From NCBI GenBank assembly GCA_947378695.1, contig CANCKZ010000020.1, forward strand, positions 1 to 9,646: 9,646 bases of DNA, read 5' to 3'. The notes beneath the pieces are model-generated. The model searched no databases, was not told the origin of the DNA, and saw only the letters and a list, made by a program, of their open reading frames with translations. Shown here in pieces: positions 1 through 6,789 of the stretch. Within the stretch, counting starts at the first letter, position 1, and each line of letters starts with the position of its first letter. Position numbers and translations under genes: made by a program. The DNA is from Rickettsiales bacterium (GTDB lineage Bacteria; Pseudomonadota; Alphaproteobacteria; Rickettsiales; Deianiraeaceae).

Positions 1-71
1 AACTGGGAATAAAGCCAGTAAGCACCGAAGATTAGGGCAATGAAAAAGCACAATTTAATTAGTTTCCACAT
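1..71 (-). CDS. N-terminus of a membrane-anchored or exported protein (partial)
   Basis: An ATG at 71-69 follows the dapD stop (75-73) after one base and stays open to the window edge, giving 23 codons. The peptide begins MWKLIKLCFF and continues with a hydrophobic stretch to about residue 21, which reads as an N-terminal membrane anchor or uncleaved signal. The near-zero spacing suggests co-transcription with dapD. The pattern (short basic start, one transmembrane helix, aromatic exit) resembles the start of HemY-N-like proteins of alphaproteobacteria, but 23 residues cannot settle the family. No function is assigned. Confidence 0.45.
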   Translation of the reverse strand, partial: MWKLIKLCFFIALIFGAYWLYSQ

Positions 72-72
72 A

Positions 73-975
73 TTATGAGCGTAAAAGTTCGTTGATTGAT
101 GTTTTTGAGCGTGTTTGGTCGTCTACTTGTTTAACAATCACAGCTGCGTAAAGGCTTACACCGCCAGAGCTTGGGATTGAACCAGAAACAACAACGGCAT
201 TTTTTGGAACTCTTCCAAAGGAAACCTCGCCAGTTTCACGGTTAATGATTTTTGTTGATTTCCCGATGTAGACTCCCATTCCAATCACTGCACCGTCTTC
301 AACAATCACACCTTCTGCGATCTCGCTTCTTGCACCAATAAAGCAATTATTTCCAATAATAACAGGGTTTGCTTGAAGAGGTTCCAAAACGCCACCAATT
401 CCTGCACCGCCTGAAATGTGACAATTTTCACCAATTTGAGCACAAGATCCAATCGTTGACCAAGTGTCTACCATTGTGCCAGCACCAACATAAGCACCAA
501 TGTTAATAAACGATGGCATTAAAACCGCATTTTTTCCAACAAACGAACCATAGCGAACTACTGCTCCCGGAACCATTCTAAACCCTGCGTTTTCAAAGTT
601 CACGCTTTTCCAGTTTGCTGTTTTAAGAGGGATTTTGTCGAACCATCTCATGTTGCTTTTTGTGACATCCTGCGGTGCTTTTTCCAAAACGCCATAAGCA
701 TTTTGCACAAATGAAGGCGTTGCATCGCTTGAAATATAGGAATCGAATTGTAGGGACATAACCGATGTTTTCATCATGTTCATATAAAGCAAAATTGCTT
801 TTTTAATGTCTTGATCAACAACCCATTCTTCACCAAACTTTGTGCAAACTCGACGCTCGCCCGAATCAAGTTCGGCAATTATGCGTTGGATGTCCTCGGA
901 AACTTTGGCGGTGTATCTTATAGTTTTGGCTTGTAATTCAGCAAAATATTCAGAAATCTTCGAAACTTCGTTCAT
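73..975 (-). CDS. dapD: 2,3,4,5-tetrahydropyridine-2,6-dicarboxylate N-succinyltransferase
   Basis: Cytoplasmic enzyme that transfers succinyl from succinyl-CoA to tetrahydrodipicolinate in the succinylase branch to meso-DAP and lysine. The 300-residue protein has an N-terminal helical domain, then a left-handed beta-helix of hexapeptide repeats from about residue 145 to 260, and ends with the family-typical INELLR. The stretches [23 protein letters not shown] and RETGE match DapD closely. D170 and E218 align with the catalytic Asp141 and Glu189 of the E. coli enzyme. Compared with E. coli DapD (274 residues) there is an extra ~28 residues around positions 66-110, just before the conserved WFDKIP segment. 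It is divergent from the IscR-like gene and has a TTGACATT box 54 nt upstream of the ATG. No Shine-Dalgarno sequence is seen. Confidence 0.96.
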   Translation of the reverse strand: MNEVSKISEYFAELQAKTIRYTAKVSEDIQRIIAELDSGERRVCTKFGEEWVVDQDIKKAILLYMNMMKTSVMSLQFDSYISSDATPSFVQNAYGVLEKAPQDVTKSNMRWFDKIPLKTANWKSVNFENAGFRMVPGAVVRYGSFVGKNAVLMPSFINIGAYVGAGTMVDTWSTIGSCAQIGENCHISGGAGIGGVLEPLQANPVIIGNNCFIGARSEIAEGVIVEDGAVIGMGVYIGKSTKIINRETGEVSFGRVPKNAVVVSGSIPSSGGVSLYAAVIVKQVDDQTRSKTSINELLRS

Positions 976-1000
976 GTGTGGAATAAAACTTTAATTATCA

Positions 1001-1029
1001 GCTTCAAAACAAAGGCGTGGAAATGTCAA
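1001..1029 (-). promoter_or_regulatory. Putative sigma70-type promoter for dapD
   Basis: On the minus strand TTGACA (1029-1024), preceded by C and followed by TTT, forms a perfect -35 box. The -10 region around 1007-1001 is weak; a better-looking GATAAT at 999-994 is 24 bp away, too far for normal spacing. The box is one arm of an inverted repeat shared with the divergent regulator promoter. Strong -35 with degenerate -10 boxes are common in alphaproteobacteria (family knowledge). Confidence 0.45.
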
Positions 1030-1049
1030 GAACTTTACGCTTGACATTT
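1021..1049. repeat. 10-bp perfect inverted repeat holding two divergent -35 boxes
   Basis: AAATGTCAAG (1021-1030) and CTTGACATTT (1040-1049) are exact reverse complements separated by 9 bp. Each arm contains an outward-facing TTGACA, one serving dapD and one serving the regulator gene. The symmetry may simply reflect two identical -35 elements, or the repeat may also be a protein-binding site. As RNA it would be AU-rich and not followed by a T run, so it is not read as a terminator. Confidence 0.6.
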
Positions 1050-1070
1050 TATATCATACTATTTTAGTAA
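1041..1070 (+). promoter_or_regulatory. Putative sigma70-type promoter for the IscR-like gene
   Basis: TTGACA at 1041-1046 is a perfect -35 box. At 17-18 bp spacing the -10 candidates TTAGTA (1064-1069) or TAGTAA (1065-1070) are poor. Transcription would begin near 1076, leaving a leader of about 20 nt before the ATG at 1097. The operator-like palindrome at 1051-1075 covers the spacer and -10 region, so a bound regulator would block polymerase. Confidence 0.5.
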
Positions 1071-1075
1071 ATCAT
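1051..1075 (+). promoter_or_regulatory. IscR type-1-like operator
   Basis: A perfect palindromic core TACTA-TTT-TAGTA lies at 1057-1069. Aligned over 25 bp to the E. coli IscR type-1 consensus (ATA at one end, TAT at the other, central ACT-RWWWY-AGT), 18 of 25 positions agree, including the full ACT/AGT core. The site overlaps the promoter of the downstream IscR-like gene, as expected for negative autoregulation by the [2Fe-2S] form. The match was made by eye; binding is inference. Confidence 0.6.
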
Positions 1076-1096
1076 ACTGTAATGTTTATTGAACAA

Positions 1097-1537
1097 ATGT
1101 TTTTAACAACCCGCGGCAGGTATGCAGTTTCTGCTATCATTGATATTGTTACGAATTCTGGGTCATCAGAAAAAGCGAACGCCCCAATTTCCCTTTCGCA
1201 AATTTCACAAAGGCAAGGCATAAGCATTTCATATTTGGAACAAATTTTCCTTTTACTCAAAAAAAATAATATTGTGCAATCGGTGAAAGGTCCGGGTGGT
1301 GGCTATATTCTTGCCAAAAAACCGCACGAAATTACACTTTCGGAAATTCTGTTTGCTTCCGGTGAAAAAGTGAAAATGACCAAATGCCACAACGAAAATG
1401 GGTGCCTTGGAATGAAAGAAAAATGTGTGACTCACCACATTTGGCAAGCATTTGAAGAAAAGATTGAAAATTATTTAACATCAATTACACTTGAAGAACT
1501 TACAAAACTTGGCAACAATTCTTTAATAAAAAAATGA
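1097..1537 (+). CDS. iscR: IscR-like Rrf2-family [2Fe-2S] transcriptional regulator
   Basis: Cytoplasmic DNA-binding regulator that senses Fe-S cluster status. The 146-residue protein starts MFLTTRGRYAV, like the IscR start, and has the winged-helix signature ISQRQGISISYLEQIF and the wing KGPGGGY near 64-69. Cluster ligands are visible as C97, C103, C110 and H113, matching Cys92/98/104 and His107 of E. coli IscR with one extra residue between the second and third Cys. An in-frame ATG at 1082 would add five residues. I prefer 1097 because it aligns with the family start and sits 56 nt from TTGACA, as in the other genes here. The protein is a little shorter than E. coli IscR (162), missing the C-terminal tail. 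No isc or suf genes are adjacent; instead the stop overlaps (ATGA, 1534-1537) a fragment of isoleucyl-tRNA synthetase. Confidence 0.9.
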   Translation: MFLTTRGRYAVSAIIDIVTNSGSSEKANAPISLSQISQRQGISISYLEQIFLLLKKNNIVQSVKGPGGGYILAKKPHEITLSEILFASGEKVKMTKCHNENGCLGMKEKCVTHHIWQAFEEKIENYLTSITLEELTKLGNNSLIKK

Positions 1538-2301
1538 GCATAACCTCCGTGCATTTGCAAAAATTCCCACAAACCACCCCAATTCCATTTTCACAAGAAA
1601 CAATTGATAAAATGGAGTTCGTTCGCAAAATTTGCAATGCAGGTCTTTCCATTCGCAAAAAAAATAATATCAAAGCCCGCCTGCCCCTTAATGCGATATC
1701 AATCTTTGGTCAAGGCACAAATTTAAACAACGAATTGCAAGAGCTTATCAAAGACGAGCTGAATGTGAAAAATGTCACATTTGGCAACGATTTTTCCCAG
1801 TTCGACTGCACAAAAATCATCAATCTTGACGCTTCCAAAGTGGCAAAACGCATCGGAAAAGACTTCCAAACCGTTCTTAAACAAGCAAAGCAAGGCGTTT
1901 ATGAGGAAGTCGAAAACGGCATTATTATTGCAAATCACAAAATTTCGCCAGATGAATATGAAATTCAAATTAAGCTAAATTCTGCGGAAGAAAACTACAC
2001 TTCCCTTGAAGGCAAATTCTTGATAGTGCTTGACATTACCATTACAAAAGAGCTTGAAATGGAAGGCATAGCACGAGACTTCATTCGCATGGTGCAGAAT
2101 AATCGCAAAGAAAAGAACTTGGAACTTTCGCAAAAAATTTCCCTTGTGTTGAATTTTTCACAGGAAAACCTTACAAAGGAAGCAATTTTTGCAAATATTG
2201 AATACATAAAAGAGCAAGTTTTGGCAACAAGTGTTCAACTTGAACCAACAAATGGCACGGTTTTCAACGAGGATCTATCATTTGATATTGCAACGAATTA
2301 A
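1534..2301 (+). CDS. Stand-alone C-terminal domain of type-2 isoleucyl-tRNA synthetase
   Basis: The 255 residues match only the extreme C-terminus (DUF5915-type region) of eukaryote-like/type-2 isoleucyl-tRNA synthetases. Recognisable segments are SVHLQKFP (5-12), the helix with VRKICNAGLSIRKKNNIKARLPL (30-52, in part), DELNVKNV (74-81), and EGIARDFIRMVQNNRKEKN (177-195). The catalytic core (HIGH, KMSKS), the editing domain and the main anticodon-binding helical bundle are absent. Full-length proteins of this type run to about 1,000-1,100 residues. The only possible in-frame start is ATG 1534, overlapping the iscR-like stop by 4 bp, so translation is probably coupled. The upstream in-frame extension runs only to a stop at 1492 and shows no synthetase sequence. 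The ORF is intact, with no frameshift. It may be one half of a split synthetase, a repurposed tRNA-binding domain, or a relic. Confidence 0.85.
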   Translation: MSITSVHLQKFPQTTPIPFSQETIDKMEFVRKICNAGLSIRKKNNIKARLPLNAISIFGQGTNLNNELQELIKDELNVKNVTFGNDFSQFDCTKIINLDASKVAKRIGKDFQTVLKQAKQGVYEEVENGIIIANHKISPDEYEIQIKLNSAEENYTSLEGKFLIVLDITITKELEMEGIARDFIRMVQNNRKEKNLELSQKISLVLNFSQENLTKEAIFANIEYIKEQVLATSVQLEPTNGTVFNEDLSFDIATN

Positions 2302-2323
2302 TCCACGAAAACCTAGCTTGAAC
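2302..2323. other. 22-bp convergent gap without a visible terminator
   Basis: The plus-strand synthetase fragment and the minus-strand outer-membrane factor converge across 22 bp. The gap holds one copy of AACCTAG and the start of a second copy that runs into the outer-membrane-factor stop, but no GC-rich hairpin or T run. Transcripts from the two sides probably overlap at their 3' ends. Confidence 0.4.
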
Positions 2324-3679
2324 CTAGTTTGCAAAGCCCATAGATTTATAAACCACAACAACACTTGCAAGCCTTTCCTTTTGCTGGTTTGCAAGAACTT
2401 GTTTCGCCTGTAAAAGCTTAATTGTTGTATTAAGAACGGCGATTGAATCTGTTGTGCCAAGTTCTTGTTGCATTGCTGTTATTGATTGATTTTTCTCGTT
2501 CATTCTCACAAGATTTTCCCCATGTTCAAGGGAATTTACTGCGAATTTGTAGTTTGTTGAAGCGTCAAGAAATTCACGAAATGCCGTTTGAATTGCCTTT
2601 TCATAGTTCGCAATTTCCGTTTTTTTCTGTATTTTTGCAATGTTTAAATTTGCACGGTTTCTTCCACCATTAAAAATTGGAATTGATATTTGCGGAGTGA
2701 ATGCCCACGATTGCCCTGCCATCAGGGTGGATAGTTCACGAGAAGCATAGCCAAGGGTGCCTGCCGTTAGGGAAATTGTTGGGAAAAATGCCGCACGAGC
2801 AGCACCGATATTCGCATTTGCGGCTTTCAGTTTTAATTCCGCCTGAGTGATATCAGAGCGCTGCAAAAGCACACTTGATGGAATGTTTGCCAGCAGTTTT
2901 TCGTTAATTTTCACGCTTGAAATTGCGACATTTTTGAAGTATGGCTCCAGTTTTTCCGCATCAAATTCGCCAGTAAGAAGCATTAGGGCGTGAGTATCCC
3001 GTTCAATAACTTTGCGATACCCCTCCATTGCGATAATCATTGTTTCAAGAGCCATTTCCTCAGCAAGGATATCCGTTGCCAAAGCACGACCATTCTCCTT
3101 TCTGTGGCGAAGAATTTCCACCTTGCGTTTTTGGTTTGCAATTGCACTTTGCGTAATTTCAAGGGAGTTTGAATCTGCAATCAACTGTAAATAAGCATTT
3201 GCCGTTTGCGATATAACCGACGATCTCACCACATTTTGTGCCATTTGCGTTGCAAGAAAATTCTGCTTTGCAACTTTTTTCAACGAACGCACCCTGCCAA
3301 AAAAATCAAGTTCAAATGCTAGCATTGAAATGTTTGCACGATATATATTTTTCGGCGTGAACGATGCAAAAGCCGAAGGCACGCCTTGAATTGTGTTAGT
3401 TCCATTCAGGCTTAAAGTTGGGAAAATATCCGCACGCTTCACATTGAATGTTTCCATCGCCGTTTCAACATTAAGCATGGCAATTTCAAGGTCTTTATTG
3501 TTATCAACCGCAAGTTGAATTATGTGACGCATTTTGTCGTCTTGAAAAAAGTCGCTGAATGGAATTTTGAAATTATCCGTGCTTAATTCAAGCGAAATTG
3601 GGCTTTTTGGTGTGGAATATTGTGGCTCCAAAATGCACGATGCAAGGAGCAACACCAGCAGGAATTTCAGATTTTTCAT
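2324..3679 (-). CDS. Outer-membrane factor lipoprotein of RND efflux system (OprM/NodT family)
   Basis: TolC-like trimeric channel that exports drugs across the outer membrane. The 451-residue protein has a lipoprotein signal with lipobox L12-A13-S14-C15; Ile at +2 is compatible with outer-membrane sorting. Two internally related OEP halves follow. FELDFFGRVRSLK (122-134) matches the family's WEIDLFGR motif, and LLQRSDI...AANANIGAARAAFFPTISL (271-304) with PIFNGGRNRANL (334-345) is the classic second-half signature. The second-half turn motif is unusual: where OprM-like proteins have a G(V)xxYLxxLDAQ pattern, this one reads LGTTDSIAVLNTT (407-419). Its ATG overlaps the pump stop by 4 bp (ATGA), so it is the last gene of the efflux operon and likely translationally coupled. 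Substrates cannot be read from sequence. Confidence 0.93.
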   Translation of the reverse strand: MKNLKFLLVLLLASCILEPQYSTPKSPISLELSTDNFKIPFSDFFQDDKMRHIIQLAVDNNKDLEIAMLNVETAMETFNVKRADIFPTLSLNGTNTIQGVPSAFASFTPKNIYRANISMLAFELDFFGRVRSLKKVAKQNFLATQMAQNVVRSSVISQTANAYLQLIADSNSLEITQSAIANQKRKVEILRHRKENGRALATDILAEEMALETMIIAMEGYRKVIERDTHALMLLTGEFDAEKLEPYFKNVAISSVKINEKLLANIPSSVLLQRSDITQAELKLKAANANIGAARAAFFPTISLTAGTLGYASRELSTLMAGQSWAFTPQISIPIFNGGRNRANLNIAKIQKKTEIANYEKAIQTAFREFLDASTNYKFAVNSLEHGENLVRMNEKNQSITAMQQELGTTDSIAVLNTTIKLLQAKQVLANQQKERLASVVVVYKSMGFAN

Positions 3680-6600
3680 ACGATTTTTGTAATATTATCG
3701 CTTTTTTTTATGGCAATTTTCTGCGTTATTATATAGAACATTGAGACAAAAAATGTTGCAACAAATGTTGAAATTAACACGCCACCAATCACGCACAAAC
3801 CAATTGCACGCTGGCTTATGCTGCCCGCACCGCTTGCAAAAGCAAGGGGCAAAGTTCCAAGCATAAACGCCATTGATGTCATTATTATTGGGCGGAAGCG
3901 AAGTTTTACGGCATCAAGGCTTGCCTGTACTACATCGCCACCGTTTTTATAGGCACTTTGTGCAAATTCGATGATCAAAATCGCATTTTTCGCCGAAAGC
4001 CCGATAATCGTCAAAACTCCAACTTGAAAGTAGATATCATTATTCAAGCCAAAAATTACGGCAAACAAAACGGAACCCGCCACGCCAAACGGCACGGTTA
4101 AAATTACCGCAAATGGTATTGACCAGCTTTCGTAAAGTGCTGCAAGGCAGAGGAATATTGCCAGTGTGGAGATTAAATAAAGCCAAAGCGTTTGCGAATG
4201 CGAAGCCTGTTCTTCAAATGATATTCCAGACCAAGCGTGTCCAATGCCTTTTGGCAGTGTTTCAAGAATTTTTTTAATTTCCTGCATAGCAACGCCAGAA
4301 CTTACCCCACTTGCTGCCCCACCTTGAATATTCACGGAAGAAAGACCGTTGAAACGCTCCAACTTTGGCGAACCATAAACCCATTTTGTCGAAGAAAATG
4401 ACGCAAACGATACCATTTGCCCATCTTTGTTCCTCACATACCACTTCCCGATATCCGATGGAAGCATGCGATGTTGTGCCTCCGCTTGAATTATCACTTT
4501 TTTTATGCGTTTTTTATCGATAAAATCATTCACGTAACTTGAACCAATTGCCGTTTGAAGCGTTTGGTTGATATCTGCAATTGAAACGCCAAGCATCATT
4601 GCTTTATGATAATTGATATCAATTTTAAACTGTGCAACATCGGCAAGTCCGTTTGGACGAACTCCCATCAAAAGCGGATTTTTCGATGCCATTCCAACAA
4701 CCTGATTCTTCGCCTCCATCAACACTTCGTGACCAACGCCGTCAATGTCTAGAAGTTGTAAATCAAAGCCGGAAGCGTTGCCAAGTTCACGAATTGGCGG
4801 CGGGAATATTGTGAAAACATTAGCATCTTTTATTGTGGAAAGCTGTTTATTTACACGAGCAGACATCGCCATAACGGTGCTTTCTTTGCCTTTTCGATTA
4901 TCCCAATCTGTTAAACCAACAAAACCAAAGCCAACATTTTGCCCTTTTCCTGCAAAGCTGAAACCAGAAATTGTGAGGAAATTTTCCACATTTTTTTCTT
5001 TGAGGAAATACTCTTCGGCTTTTTTCAAGCTGTTTGTGGTTCGCTCTAATGTTGCACCAGATGGCGAATTCAACATTACATACATAAACCCTTGGTCTTC
5101 AACAGGAAGAAACGCCTTTGGAATTTTAACAAACGCAAACACAATTAGCCCAATTAACGCAATATAAAGCACAACGAACCTGTTTGTTTTGCGAATAACA
5201 AAACTTGATGTTGAGACATAAAAGTTAGTCGCCTTTTCCATAATTCCATTGAATTTTGTGGCGAACTTGTTGTGCTTTTTTTCGGAATTTGGTGCCTTCA
5301 AAAGCGTTGCACAAAGCGATGGAGACAAAATTAACGCAACAAAAACTGAAAGTGCCATTGCTGAAACAATTGTTACGGCAAACTGGCGATATATCGCACC
5401 GGCGGAGCCATCAAAAAAAGCCATTGGAACAAAAACCGCCGAAAGAACCAACGCAATTCCAACTAACGCACCTGTAATTTGTTCCATAGATTTCTTCGTT
5501 GCTTCAATTGGTGAAAGCCCTTCCTCGTGCATAATTCTTTCCACATTTTCCACAACAACAATTGCATCATCAACCAAAAGACCAATCGCAAGAACCATCG
5601 CAAACATTGTGAAAGTGTTCAGCGTGAAGCCAAAGGCATAAAGCGATGCACAAGTTCCAAGAAGCACGACCGGCACTGCTATTGTTGGAATGAGGGTTGC
5701 TCGAAAATTTTGCAGAAACAGAAATATCACGATGAACACTAGTATTATAGCCTCCACAAGTGTTTTCACAACTGACGAAATTGAACGCTTAATGAATGGA
5801 GTGGAATCGTATGGATACACAACTTTCACGCCATCTGGCAAACTGCGTGCAAATTCTTCAACTTTTTTCTTCACGGCATCTGATGTTTTCAGTGCATTTG
5901 CCCCCGGTGCAAGAATTATCGCAATACTAGACGCAGGCTTTCCACGATACCTTGTAGCTGACGAATAAGTTTGGGAACCAAGCTCCACTTTTGCAACATC
6001 TTTAAGGCGAACACTTCCGCCATTTTTCCCAACCTTTAGCAAAATATTGTTGAACTGTTCCACCGTTTGCATGCGTGATTGTGCCGTTATGCTTGCGTTC
6101 AATTGTTGCCCTTCAACCGCAGGCAACCCACCCAATTGACCAACAGAAACATCGGTGTTTTGCGTTTTAATTGCGGCAATAACATCGCCCGTTGTAAGGC
6201 TGTATGTTGCCAGCCTGCGGGGATTAAGCCACACTCTCATTGCTCGTGGTTTTCCAAAAACATTCACATTTCCAACGCCGTTTATGCGAGAGATTTGGTC
6301 TTTCATATTCGAAAGAAGAATATCGCCAAGGACTTCCTCGGAAAATTTGCCGTCTTGTGAGTATAGCGAAACAACCATCAAAAAGTTGCTGTTTGCCTTG
6401 TTCACACGCACGCCCTGTTGTTGAATTTCTTGCGGAAGTAGTGGCATTGCAGATTGCAACTTGTTTTGCACTTGCATTTGTGCAATATCAGGGTTGGTTT
6501 TTGGTTCGAAGACTATGTTGATTGAAACATTGCCGTCGGAATCTGATGTTGAGGAGAAATATCGCAAATTGTCAATTCCCGTAAGACTTTGTTCAATAAC

Positions 6601-6789
6601 CTGCGTCACGCTGTTTTCAAGAGTCTCCGCCGAAGCACCGGCAAGACTTGTTGAAATTGAAACAGAAGGCGGAGCAACCTTTGGGTATTGCTCCACGGGA
6701 ATTTTCATAAGCGAAACAACGCCGGCAAGCATTGTTATTATTGCAATAACCCACGCAAAGATGGGTCTATCGATGAAAAATTTTGACAT
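3676..6789 (-). CDS. RND multidrug efflux permease, HAE-1 (AcrB/MexB) family
   Basis: Inner-membrane proton-driven pump of 1037 residues, close to AcrB (1049). It starts MSKFFIDRPIFAWVIAI, typical of the family, and has TM1, a first periplasmic porter loop to about 335, TM2-TM6, a second periplasmic loop and TM8-TM12. The proton relay is complete: D407 and D408 in GLLVDDAIVVVEN, K934 in GLSAKNAIL, and R966 in RFRPIIMTS. No truncation is seen. The ATG directly follows the adaptor stop (TAG then ATG, zero spacing) and its TGA overlaps the outer-membrane-factor ATG. A GGAGGT at 6816-6811 lies 21 nt upstream, too far to act as a normal ribosome site. The family suggests hydrophobic drug, dye or bile-salt export; substrate specificity is unknown. 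Confidence 0.95.
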   Translation of the reverse strand: MSKFFIDRPIFAWVIAIITMLAGVVSLMKIPVEQYPKVAPPSVSISTSLAGASAETLENSVTQVIEQSLTGIDNLRYFSSTSDSDGNVSINIVFEPKTNPDIAQMQVQNKLQSAMPLLPQEIQQQGVRVNKANSNFLMVVSLYSQDGKFSEEVLGDILLSNMKDQISRINGVGNVNVFGKPRAMRVWLNPRRLATYSLTTGDVIAAIKTQNTDVSVGQLGGLPAVEGQQLNASITAQSRMQTVEQFNNILLKVGKNGGSVRLKDVAKVELGSQTYSSATRYRGKPASSIAIILAPGANALKTSDAVKKKVEEFARSLPDGVKVVYPYDSTPFIKRSISSVVKTLVEAIILVFIVIFLFLQNFRATLIPTIAVPVVLLGTCASLYAFGFTLNTFTMFAMVLAIGLLVDDAIVVVENVERIMHEEGLSPIEATKKSMEQITGALVGIALVLSAVFVPMAFFDGSAGAIYRQFAVTIVSAMALSVFVALILSPSLCATLLKAPNSEKKHNKFATKFNGIMEKATNFYVSTSSFVIRKTNRFVVLYIALIGLIVFAFVKIPKAFLPVEDQGFMYVMLNSPSGATLERTTNSLKKAEEYFLKEKNVENFLTISGFSFAGKGQNVGFGFVGLTDWDNRKGKESTVMAMSARVNKQLSTIKDANVFTIFPPPIRELGNASGFDLQLLDIDGVGHEVLMEAKNQVVGMASKNPLLMGVRPNGLADVAQFKIDINYHKAMMLGVSIADINQTLQTAIGSSYVNDFIDKKRIKKVIIQAEAQHRMLPSDIGKWYVRNKDGQMVSFASFSSTKWVYGSPKLERFNGLSSVNIQGGAASGVSSGVAMQEIKKILETLPKGIGHAWSGISFEEQASHSQTLWLYLISTLAIFLCLAALYESWSIPFAVILTVPFGVAGSVLFAVIFGLNNDIYFQVGVLTIIGLSAKNAILIIEFAQSAYKNGGDVVQASLDAVKLRFRPIIMTSMAFMLGTLPLAFASGAGSISQRAIGLCVIGGVLISTFVATFFVSMFYIITQKIAIKKSDNITKIV

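Noticed and set aside
1253..1447. Minus-strand frame opposite the iscR-like gene
   Set aside because: Its Phe/His-rich sequence is a complement artefact of the conserved regulator coding region.
2302..2323. Possible bidirectional terminator between convergent genes
   Set aside because: The repeated AACCTAG is direct, not inverted; no stable hairpin or T run is visible.
4745..5167. 140-codon plus-strand open frame
   Set aside because: Lies wholly antisense to the conserved RND pump and shows no recognisable motif; neighbouring open frames at 5249-5641 and 6079-6521 are the same kind of shadow.
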